DNA of 64,000 nucleotides, from assembly GCF_030410395.1 (NCBI RefSeq), contig NZ_JAUHHF010000002.1, positions 372,001 through 436,000 on the forward strand, read 5' to 3'. The position numbers were made by a program, and so were the translations under genes. Of this stretch, positions 55,617-64,000 are shown one piece after another; within the stretch, counting starts at the first letter, position 1; the number at the start of each line of letters is the position of its first letter. Under the pieces are notes generated by a model. It had not been told where the DNA came from. It ran no database searches and saw nothing but the letters and a program-made list of their open reading frames with translations. This DNA is from Zwartia panacis. GTDB taxonomy: Bacteria > Pseudomonadota > Gammaproteobacteria > Burkholderiales > Burkholderiaceae_B.

Positions 55617-56756
55617 TCAAGACTCGTTTCCAGGGATGTAGTGACTGATACTCATCAGGATCCCGCAAGCAATACCGATCGTCAGCAATGCCGTTCCACC
55701 ATAACTCAGCAGCGGCAGTGGCACCCCGACAACAGGCAAGATACCCGTTACCATGCCAATGTTGACGAACACATATACGAATAACACCATGGTCAGTGCG
55801 CCAGCCAATAATCGACTCGCGTGAGTCGGTGCGCGAATAGCGATGGCAAGACCTCTGAAGACTAACAACAAGTACAAAATCAATAGCGTGACGCCGCCAT
55901 AGAGGCCAAACTCCTCGGCGAACACCGCAAAAATAAAATCGGTTGTACGCTCCGGAATAAAGTCCAGATGCGTCTGCGTACCACTCATATATCCCTTTCC
56001 GTACACGCCCCCTGATCCTACCGCGATCGTTGACTGAATCGTATGGAAACCCTTGCCCAATGGATCATTGTTCGGATCAAGCAAGGTACACACACGATGT
56101 TTCTGATAATCGTGCAGGACGACCCAGTCAGTCCCCTCCTTGCAAAGGTCTTCCTGATAGGCAATGATGCCGCCGATACCGACGATTGCGGCAATCAAGA
56201 TTGGAATGAGCAGTTTGAAGGACAGGCCGGCGAAGTAAATCACACAGAAACCGGCTCCAAATACCAATAGTGCCGTACCCAGGTCTGGCTGTTTGACGAT
56301 CAACATAAACGGAACGACAAGCAGTGCGCCCGCAACAAAAAAATCGTAAAACTTCAACGTACTTTCACGCTTGTGAAAGTACCAAGCCAGCATTAGAGGG
56401 ACTGCGATCTTGAGCATTTCAGAGGGCTGGATCCGAATGAAACCCAGATTTAACCAACGGGTCGCACCCTTGCTCGTGGAGCCGAAAAACTCGACGCCCA
56501 ACAACAGCACCACACCCAATACATAAAAAGGGACGGCTAATTTCAAAATATAGGGAAAGGGCACCATAGCCACTACCCACATCACGCCCAAGCCGATCAA
56601 CAAGTTGCGCAAGTGATCTGCATAACGCCAGTCTGTTCCGCCCACAGCAGAGTGCATCACCAACAAGCCAGTCGCCCCCAAAAGCAACAAGACGATCATC
56701 AGGGGCCAGTCAAAAGCAGTCACACTGCGCAGAAAAATTTTGAAGAGCAGTTTCAT
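55617..56756 (-). CDS. rodA: Rod-shape glycosyltransferase RodA
   Basis: A 379-residue SEDS-family peptidoglycan polymerase with about ten helices. It works with PBP2 in cell elongation. The SEDS motifs ATRWLNLGFIRIQPSEMLKIAVPLMLA near residue 98, KQPDLGTALLVFGAGF near 159 and the final VGVPLPLLSYGGTALLTIG are all present. The ATG overlaps the mrdA stop (ATGA). Confidence 0.95.
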   Translation of the reverse strand: MKLLFKIFLRSVTAFDWPLMIVLLLLGATGLLVMHSAVGGTDWRYADHLRNLLIGLGVMWVVAMVPFPYILKLAVPFYVLGVVLLLGVEFFGSTSKGATRWLNLGFIRIQPSEMLKIAVPLMLAWYFHKRESTLKFYDFFVAGALLVVPFMLIVKQPDLGTALLVFGAGFCVIYFAGLSFKLLIPILIAAIVGIGGIIAYQEDLCKEGTDWVVLHDYQKHRVCTLLDPNNDPLGKGFHTIQSTIAVGSGGVYGKGYMSGTQTHLDFIPERTTDFIFAVFAEEFGLYGGVTLLILYLLLVFRGLAIAIRAPTHASRLLAGALTMVLFVYVFVNIGMVTGILPVVGVPLPLLSYGGTALLTIGIACGILMSISHYIPGNES

Positions 56757-58621
56757 TTCGCCGCTGCGCCTCCCTTAGGATTGCGCAGTAACCACTCATC
56801 GAAAACTTTGCGTGCAATCGGTGCGGCAACGCTGCCACCCCAGCCTGCATTTTCGACCAAGACCGCAATCGCGATCTTGGGATCCTTCACGGGCGCGAAA
56901 GCCATGAACAACGCATGATCACGCAAGCGTTCATCAATCGCATTACTTTGATACTTACCACCCTTCAAACTGTAAACTTGCGCGGTTCCTGTTTTACCAG
57001 CAGTCTGATAAGGCGCCCCCACAAAGGCTTGACGGGCGGTACCCGTAACAGTCACATCAGCCAGGGCGCGCTTGACGGCCTGAATATTTTCAGACTTGAG
57101 TGGAATGCGGTGTGAAGCCTCGGCCACGTTCAGCCGTTCCTCACCAGAGGTTGGATTTTTAATCGCACGCACCAAGTGAGGGCGCATGTATGTCCCGTCG
57201 TTCGCCAACACCGCAGTCGCCTGGGCAAGTTGCATCAAGGTGAAGGCGTTATAACCTTGTCCCACGGCCACAGAAATTGTCTCGCCTGCATACCAGCGTT
57301 GTTGCTCTCGCTTTTTATACGCGTTACGTTTCCACTCCGTCGAAGGCAGCACACCCTTTCGTTCACCCTCAATATCGATGCCAGTGATCTGGCCAAACCC
57401 AAAAGGTTTCATGAAATCATGCAGCGCATTGACACCAATTTCAGGCGCAAGCGAATAAAAATAAGTATCCGAGGAAACCACCAACGCCTGGTGCATATCA
57501 ATCGAACCAAAATATGCCGAACCCGCATTTCGGAAACGTTGCCCGCCAAACTCAAAATAGCCAGGATCATTGATCCGATCCGTGGCACGCCGTTTGTTCA
57601 GTTCAAGCGCCGCCAGCGCGACGAAAGGTTTGTATGTGGAGCCTATCGGATAGGTCCCGTAGACAGGACGGTTGATCAGCGGATGGTCAGGTGATTCGTT
57701 CAGACGACGCCAACTTTCCACATCGATCCCGTCAATAAACAAATTGGGATCGTAGGAGGGTTGTGAAACAAACGCTAAAACATCACCCGTCGCAGGCTCG
57801 ATCGCGACTAAAGCACCTCGATAATCTTTGAAGGCCTCTTCAGCGATACGCTGCAGCTCGAGGTCCAGCGACAACACGAGATTGGAACCAGGTATGGGAT
57901 CCAACTTACGCAAGCGTCGAACAGGTTTTCCGCGAGCCGTGACCTCAACTTCCTCGAATCCAGTCTTACCGTGTAAAACTGACTCATACGTTTTTTCGAT
58001 GCCTTTTTTGCCGATGATGTCCGTGCCGCGGTAGTTACCAAGTTCGCCCTGATCTTCAAGCATGGCGACATCAGACTCTGCAATCCGACCGACATACCCG
58101 ACAACATGACCTGCGACTTTACCTTGAGGATATTCACGCACCCAACGTGCGCGGAGCTCGACACCGGGAAAGCGCAGAGAATGCGCGGAAAACCAGGCGG
58201 CTTCGGTCTCGTTGAGGTTGTTGCGCAAAACGATGCTGGCATAACGCCCGGATTCATTGACTCTGCGCTTGAAACGACGTTGATCCGCGCTGCTGACATA
58301 CACAATGGGGGTCAATCGGCTCAGCATATCGTCAATATTGCCTGCGCGCCCGGGAACAACCTCGAGTGTGAAGCTTAGGTAATTACGCGCCAATACTTCA
58401 CCGTTGCGATCCACAATATCGCCACGGCGAGGTGGAATCGGCAACACGGCGATACGATTGTTTTCTGCGCGAGCAGCCAGGCTTTCATGCCGCTCCACTT
58501 GCAACACCCAGAAACGCCAGCCCAGCAAACCGAAGCACGCAATTGCAAAAACGCCCGCAACGATCGCGCGCAACATGAAGCGTCGCTTTTGATGCTGGTC
58601 TGTTTGCTTGAAATCAAACAT
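56753..58621 (-). CDS. mrdA: Penicillin-binding protein 2 (elongation transpeptidase)
   Basis: A 622-residue class B PBP. A single N-terminal helix (residues 17-38) anchors it. The dimerisation domain begins RRGDIVDRNGEVLARN. The transpeptidase serine is Ser328 in GSTYKPF, followed by SSDTYFY and KTGTAQ near residue 550, the three standard motifs. It crosslinks the new wall made by RodA. mreD precedes it by 12 bp. Confidence 0.96.
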   Translation of the reverse strand: MFDFKQTDQHQKRRFMLRAIVAGVFAIACFGLLGWRFWVLQVERHESLAARAENNRIAVLPIPPRRGDIVDRNGEVLARNYLSFTLEVVPGRAGNIDDMLSRLTPIVYVSSADQRRFKRRVNESGRYASIVLRNNLNETEAAWFSAHSLRFPGVELRARWVREYPQGKVAGHVVGYVGRIAESDVAMLEDQGELGNYRGTDIIGKKGIEKTYESVLHGKTGFEEVEVTARGKPVRRLRKLDPIPGSNLVLSLDLELQRIAEEAFKDYRGALVAIEPATGDVLAFVSQPSYDPNLFIDGIDVESWRRLNESPDHPLINRPVYGTYPIGSTYKPFVALAALELNKRRATDRINDPGYFEFGGQRFRNAGSAYFGSIDMHQALVVSSDTYFYSLAPEIGVNALHDFMKPFGFGQITGIDIEGERKGVLPSTEWKRNAYKKREQQRWYAGETISVAVGQGYNAFTLMQLAQATAVLANDGTYMRPHLVRAIKNPTSGEERLNVAEASHRIPLKSENIQAVKRALADVTVTGTARQAFVGAPYQTAGKTGTAQVYSLKGGKYQSNAIDERLRDHALFMAFAPVKDPKIAIAVLVENAGWGGSVAAPIARKVFDEWLLRNPKGGAAAK

Positions 58622-58633
58622 GTTCAGTCGGAC

Positions 58634-59158
58634 TCAAGCTGAACCGCCTTCGGCATCATCCAGACGATGCTGAGGCAGAAGGAGCAACCAACTTACCAAT
58701 GGCCAGAGCGCCGCCGTCAAAAGCGCACTCAATAGCCAGGACCAACCTGGCCATGCACTGACCAAAAAAGCACCAATCAACACCATGACCAGTTTTGCGC
58801 CAACAAAAACCGGTAACAAGTGGATGCCCTGCTGAACCAGATTGAAGCGCAAGACGCGACGCTGCATGGCCTGTGCACCATAAACCGTCAAGGTGAACAT
58901 GAGTGCTTGCAAACCGAGCGGCCCGACATCATGAACATCGAGCGTCAGACCGAAAAAGAACGCGACCACCATCCCCACGTGGCGGGAATCCCGGAGTGAC
59001 CAGAATGTAATCACTAGCAGCAACAAATCCGGTGCCGCATGCCAGACTCTCCAGGGCAACAGGGAAAGCACCCACACCAGAAGCATCGTCGCCCAAACAT
59101 AGCCAGCACCCATCGTGGCCTCGACGGACTCGGGGCCGACGGCGTGAGCCATTGGCAT
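58634..59158 (-). CDS. mreD: Rod-shape-determining protein MreD
   Basis: A 174-residue small membrane protein with about five helices: WATMLLVWVLSLLPW and PDLLLLVITFWSLRDSRHVGMVVAFFFGLTLDVHDVG, the last typical of MreD's GLLxD motif. It is part of the elongasome. I start at ATG 59158, ten bases after the mreC stop. A TTG at 59197 inside mreC would add 13 residues. Confidence 0.88.
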   Translation of the reverse strand: MPMAHAVGPESVEATMGAGYVWATMLLVWVLSLLPWRVWHAAPDLLLLVITFWSLRDSRHVGMVVAFFFGLTLDVHDVGPLGLQALMFTLTVYGAQAMQRRVLRFNLVQQGIHLLPVFVGAKLVMVLIGAFLVSAWPGWSWLLSALLTAALWPLVSWLLLLPQHRLDDAEGGSA

Positions 59159-59168
59159 GGGTGGTTTT

Positions 59169-60086
59169 TTACTTGGTCTTGTCTGTCGCACCTGCAAGCT
59201 CCGTCGATGATGTGGCAGCCGCTGTAGGCAAAGACGTCAAGCCATCGCCAACCGGTACTTGTAAGACCAGGAAATGCCGATAACGTTCCGGATGAGAAGC
59301 AGGTTTTGCCTCTGCGCGCGCAAAACCCGAGGCGGGGTTACGTTCGACATGGTCAATCTGGCCGACTGCGAGCCCTGCAGGAAACACACCGCCGACTCCG
59401 CTCGTCACCAGTTGATCCCCTTCGCGTATGTCTGCGTCAGAGGAAAAGTAGCGAACCTCCACCTTGCCGGGTGAGCTCGAGCCAAAAGCAATCAGCCTCA
59501 GACCGTTACGTAACACTTGCACTGGGATGGAAACAATCTCGTCTGTCAGCATCGCCGCCTCAGAGGTCATCGGCGTCACACGCGTGATCTGCCCGACGAC
59601 TCCGCTTTCGTCGATGACCGGCATGCCCTGAGCGATACCGGCTCGGCTTCCTTTGTTGAAAACAATCCGTCTGGTAAAGGCATTGACAGGCTCGTACAGA
59701 ACCTCAACGACCACGGTGGGTCGGTCGACTGCCGTTTCAAGCACCCCCAATAATCGGCGGAGCTGGGTATTTTCAGCGGAGAGCAGTGCAGCGTTTGCGG
59801 ATACCTGAGCCAGTGCGATCCTCTGGCGCTGAAGAGCTTCGTTTTCGGACTTAATCAGTGCTGCGGCGTTGATCCACTCGTTGAACATCGTCAACATGTC
59901 ACGGGGAAACAAAACCGCACGCTGAAAAGGATAAAGCGTTGTCGCGATTGCCTGGCGGACAGGATTTGTTTTGCTCCATGTCGCATCCGTGAAAAGCAGG
60001 ACAATAGAGAACAAAACCAAAAAGGTCAGGATGACTTCGGCGGCAGGGCCGCGCCGAAAAAGACGAAGGGTGACGTGTCGTTGCAT
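59169..60086 (-). CDS. mreC: Rod-shape-determining protein MreC
   Basis: A 305-residue bitopic protein. One helix (residues 15-34) is followed by a coiled coil (INAAALIKSENEALQRQRIALAQ region, about 71-105) and the beta-barrel periplasmic domain with KGSRAGIAQGMPVID and VVGQITRVTPMTSEAMLLTD-type motifs. It links MreB to PBP2/RodA. mreB precedes it by 46 bp. Confidence 0.94.
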   Translation of the reverse strand: MQRHVTLRLFRRGPAAEVILTFLVLFSIVLLFTDATWSKTNPVRQAIATTLYPFQRAVLFPRDMLTMFNEWINAAALIKSENEALQRQRIALAQVSANAALLSAENTQLRRLLGVLETAVDRPTVVVEVLYEPVNAFTRRIVFNKGSRAGIAQGMPVIDESGVVGQITRVTPMTSEAAMLTDEIVSIPVQVLRNGLRLIAFGSSSPGKVEVRYFSSDADIREGDQLVTSGVGGVFPAGLAVGQIDHVERNPASGFARAEAKPASHPERYRHFLVLQVPVGDGLTSLPTAAATSSTELAGATDKTK

Positions 60087-60132
60087 CTGAGCTCAGTACC
60101 AAGCCACCCGAACCTCAAAAAGGCCAGGCGGA

Positions 60133-61325
<1,193 letters not shown>

Positions 61326-61634
61326 ATGGCTCTCACAGACCAAGAAGTTGCCCGAATTGCACGCCTGGCAAGGCTCCATCTGACCCCGGAACAGCAGGAT
61401 CAGGCTCAGACTGACCTCAATAAAATCCTTGGCATCATCGAAACGCTCCAGTCCGTCGACACCACTGGTATAGAGCCTTTGGCACACCCCCTGGCCTCTG
61501 TGACCGATATCCATCTTCGCCTGCGGGAGGACGTTGTCACAGAAGTCTCGTCGACCGAAAGGCGCGAGGCACTGATGGCAAACGCCCCCGGCGCCTCCAA
61601 AGGCTTGTTCCTGGTTCCAAAGGTCATTGAATAA
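61326..61634 (+). CDS. gatC: Asp/Glu-tRNA amidotransferase subunit C
   Basis: A 102-residue helical linker that stabilises GatA and GatB in the transamidation of Glu-tRNAGln or Asp-tRNAAsn. The family pattern [19 protein letters not shown] and the loop [13 protein letters not shown] near residues 43-55 are clear, with the C-terminal [16 protein letters not shown]. Confidence 0.95.
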   Translation: MALTDQEVARIARLARLHLTPEQQDQAQTDLNKILGIIETLQSVDTTGIEPLAHPLASVTDIHLRLREDVVTEVSSTERREALMANAPGASKGLFLVPKVIE

Positions 61635-61635
61635 G

Positions 61636-63168
61636 ATGTCTAACGCACTTAAGCTCCACCCCACCATCACATCCCTGAGTCAAGCACTGGCCAAGCGAGA
61701 GCTCAGTGCGACCGAACTTGCCCAGGATTGCCTAAGACAAATTGAGGCAAAAGCGGAGCTGAACGCATTTGTCCATGTTGACGCGGACTTGACGCTGGCG
61801 CAAGCCCGCGAGGCGGATGCGATGCTGGCAGCAGGTCGCGGCAACATTCTGACTGGACTTCCTATCGCACACAAGGATGTCTTTGTGACGCAGGGCTGGC
61901 GCAGCACTGCTGGCAGTAACATGCTCAAGCATTACACCAGCCCGTTTGACGCAACCGTCGTCCATCAGCTTCGCGCCGCGGGTTGCGTCACCCTTGGCAA
62001 ACTCAACTGCGACGAGTTCGCGATGGGTTCGGGAAATAAACATTCGGCCTTTGGACCCACGCACAACCCTTGGGACACGACCGCGGTTCCGGGCGGCTCT
62101 TCAGGTGCGTCGGCAGCCGCCGTGGCAGCCAAGCTTGTCATCGCGGCAACTGGCACTGATACAGGCGGCTCTGTCCGGCAGCCTGCCGCCTTGTGCGGAG
62201 TGAGCGGCATCAAACCCACGTATGGCGCAGTATCGCGCTATGGAATGATCGCCTACGGCTCCAGTCTCGATCAAGCGGGACCGATCGCCGCAAGCGCCCT
62301 GGACCTCGTGGATTTGCTCGATGTCATGAGCGGCTTCGACAATAAAGACTCCACCAGTGCGGAACATTGCAAAGGCGTCCCCAACGCACCTGGGCGCATT
62401 CGTGCCGAATTCAACAGCGCCACCGCGAACTTCAGCAGCGATATTGCTCAGCCTCTAAAGGGCTTGCGCATCGGCGTACCCAAAGAATTTTTTGGTGAGG
62501 GACTTTCCAGCGACGTCGCCCTTGCGATCGAAGCCGCCTTGAAGCAATTCGAAAAGCTTGGCGCGCAACGTGTGGATATTTCTTTGCCGCGAACCAACTT
62601 GTCCATCCCGGCTTACTACGTCATTGCGCCGGCCGAAGCATCGAGCAACCTGTCCCGCTACGATGGCGTACGCTACGGGCACCGCAGCGACTCCTATTCG
62701 GATCTGGCCGACATGACCGCACGCTCACGCGCCGAGGGATTCGGTGCGGAGGTCAAACGTCGCATCCTGATCGGGACGTATGTTCTCTCGCATGGTTACT
62801 ACGACGCGTATTACCTGCAAGCCCAGCGTTTACGCCGCATGATCGTCGATGATTTTCAAGCAGCACTCACCCAGCACTGCGATGTCATCATGGGACCTGT
62901 GACACCAACTGTCGCACAACCCATCCATCAAAATCAAAACGATCCAACCGCAGACTGGCTTGCTGACATTTACACGCTTGGACTTAATCTGGCGGGCTTG
63001 CCCGGCATGTCCGTCCCTTGCGGTTTTGGTAAAGGTGCCTCTGGCAAACCATTACCCATCGGGTTACAGATCATCGGCAACTATTTTGAAGAAGGGCGAC
63101 TGCTCGCGGTTGCCCACCAATATCAGCAAGTCACGGACTGGCATCAACGCGTTGCGGGGCAAGCATAA
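61636..63168 (+). CDS. gatA: Asp/Glu-tRNA amidotransferase subunit A
   Basis: A 510-residue amidase that frees ammonia from glutamine for the tRNA-bound acid. The Ser-cisSer-Lys triad lies in [10 protein letters not shown] (Lys near 79), [14 protein letters not shown] (near 155) and [16 protein letters not shown] (near 175, with the nucleophile Ser). The ATG at 61636 follows the gatC stop by one base; the TTG at 61627 lies inside gatC. The stop overlaps the gatB ATG (TAATG). Confidence 0.96.
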   Translation: MSNALKLHPTITSLSQALAKRELSATELAQDCLRQIEAKAELNAFVHVDADLTLAQAREADAMLAAGRGNILTGLPIAHKDVFVTQGWRSTAGSNMLKHYTSPFDATVVHQLRAAGCVTLGKLNCDEFAMGSGNKHSAFGPTHNPWDTTAVPGGSSGASAAAVAAKLVIAATGTDTGGSVRQPAALCGVSGIKPTYGAVSRYGMIAYGSSLDQAGPIAASALDLVDLLDVMSGFDNKDSTSAEHCKGVPNAPGRIRAEFNSATANFSSDIAQPLKGLRIGVPKEFFGEGLSSDVALAIEAALKQFEKLGAQRVDISLPRTNLSIPAYYVIAPAEASSNLSRYDGVRYGHRSDSYSDLADMTARSRAEGFGAEVKRRILIGTYVLSHGYYDAYYLQAQRLRRMIVDDFQAALTQHCDVIMGPVTPTVAQPIHQNQNDPTADWLADIYTLGLNLAGLPGMSVPCGFGKGASGKPLPIGLQIIGNYFEEGRLLAVAHQYQQVTDWHQRVAGQA

Positions 63169-64000
63169 TGGCATGGGAAATCGTGATCGGACTGGAAACA
63201 CACACCCAGCTCTCGACTCAAACCAAAATCTTTTCTGGCAGCTCCACGCGCTATGGCGCTCTGCCCAACACGCAAGCCAACGAAGTGGACTTGGCACTCC
63301 CCGGCTCACTTCCCGTGATGAACAAAGCCGCCGTGGATCGCGCCATCCGCTTCGGTCTGGCGGTGGGTGCCACCATCGCTCCACGGTCGATCTTCGCCCG
63401 CAAAAATTACTTTTATCCTGATTCACCCAAAAACTATCAAATCAGTCAATTTGAAATCCCGGTTGTTCAAGGCGGATCAATCAGTTTTTTCATCGGTGAC
63501 CAAGAGAAAACAGTCAATCTGACTCGCGCGCATCTCGAAGAAGACGCTGGCAAATCCATGCACGACGACTTTGTCGGTCCGCATGGTGAGGCCTCCTCCG
63601 GGATCGATCTCAACCGCGCGGGCACTCCCCTTCTGGAAATTGTCTCCGAACCTGAAATGCGATCGGCCGCCGAAGCAGTTGCCTACGCAAAAGCGCTTCA
63701 CAGCCTCGTCATGTGGCTTGGCATTTGCGATGGCAACATGCAAGAAGGTTCATTCCGGGTCGACGCAAACGTTTCCGTTCGTCCTGTCGGACAAAAAGAA
63801 TTCGGCACCCGTTGCGAAATCAAAAACGTCAACTCCTTCAGGTTTCTCGAGCGGGCGATTCAATACGAAGTCAGACGTCAGATCGAATTGATCGAAGACG
63901 GTGGCCGCGTGGTTCAGGAAACTCGCCTATACGATTCCGAACGCGATGAAACACGCAGCATGCGCAGCAAAGAAGACGCGCACGACTACCGTTACTTTCC
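63168..64000 (+). CDS. gatB: Asp/Glu-tRNA amidotransferase subunit B (partial, runs off the window)
   Basis: The first 277 residues of the kinase subunit that activates the tRNA-bound Glu or Asp with [57 protein letters not shown] and [16 protein letters not shown] follow the family order. The reading frame is intact up to the window edge at DYRYF. Confidence 0.97.
   Translation, partial: MAWEIVIGLETHTQLSTQTKIFSGSSTRYGALPNTQANEVDLALPGSLPVMNKAAVDRAIRFGLAVGATIAPRSIFARKNYFYPDSPKNYQISQFEIPVVQGGSISFFIGDQEKTVNLTRAHLEEDAGKSMHDDFVGPHGEASSGIDLNRAGTPLLEIVSEPEMRSAAEAVAYAKALHSLVMWLGICDGNMQEGSFRVDANVSVRPVGQKEFGTRCEIKNVNSFRFLERAIQYEVRRQIELIEDGGRVVQETRLYDSERDETRSMRSKEDAHDYRYF

Overview
The window is a dense, chromosomal stretch of a betaproteobacterium, most likely of the order Burkholderiales and family Alcaligenaceae (Bordetella/Advenella/Pusillimonas-like). 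The reasons are a lysine/alanine-rich BpH1-type histone H1-like protein, a Bug-family tricarboxylate-type binding protein, a DUF3460 protein beside scpA, ZapD, and familiar gene strings such as rubredoxin-thiD-thiE-hemL, prmA-accC-accB-aroQ, and mreBCD-mrdA-rodA facing gatCAB. I see no tRNA, rRNA, insertion sequence, prophage or CRISPR. This is core genome, not an island. Genus assignment is inference.

Layout. 1-2.95 kb: a structured leader, a histone H1-like gene whose usual C-terminus lies in the -1 frame after an A10 run, a strong terminator, a YggT protein, a glycine-zipper lipoprotein and a PfkB-type kinase. 2.95-7.8 kb (minus): DUF3426 protein, PrmA, acetyl-CoA carboxylase AccC/AccB, AroQ and a TlpA-type thioredoxin. 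7.9-15 kb (plus): Mpl, an RNase II-family nuclease, a TonB-like protein, AroE, LptG and ApaH in an almost overlapping chain. 15-17.1 kb: an alpha/beta hydrolase divergent from a LigJ-type 4-oxalomesaconate hydratase. 17.1-21.1 kb (minus): rubredoxin, AlgH, RuvX, a PyrB-like protein that has lost every substrate-binding motif, a PyrC' without its metal site, and PlsC. 21.2-24 kb (plus): a divergent ThiD, ThiE, HemL. 24-28.6 kb (minus): the branched-chain amino-acid transporter LivKHMGF. 28.7-31.8 kb (plus): ArgJ, a DUF815 ATPase and a Nudix-ThiE/TenI fusion.

31.8-42.9 kb (minus): a MuxABC-OpmB/MdtABC-type tripartite RND pump behind ZapD, CoaE and a prepilin peptidase without its cysteine domain. 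42.9-46 kb: an NlpE-like lipoprotein, a LuxR/FixJ DNA-binding domain with no receiver, PanC, ScpA, DUF3460. 46-48.5 kb: a DHA2 MFS transporter facing a Bug binding protein. 48.5-52.6 kb (minus): the general L-amino-acid transporter AapJQMP with a perfect hairpin behind aapJ. 52.8-55.6 kb (plus): FtsE, FtsX, MutY. 55.6-61.2 kb (minus): the rod-shape operon mreB-mreC-mreD-mrdA-rodA. 61.3 kb to the end (plus): gatC, gatA and the start of gatB.

The genome looks compact: many ATGA/GTGA overlaps, several non-ATG starts, and convergent genes whose stop codons touch or overlap. The points most worth a second look are the pseudo-ATCase/pseudo-DHOase pair (17.8-19.9 kb), the out-of-frame histone tail (596-730), the reduced PilD, and the orphan LuxR domain with a nearby palindrome. 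No gap longer than 300 bases lacks a gene.
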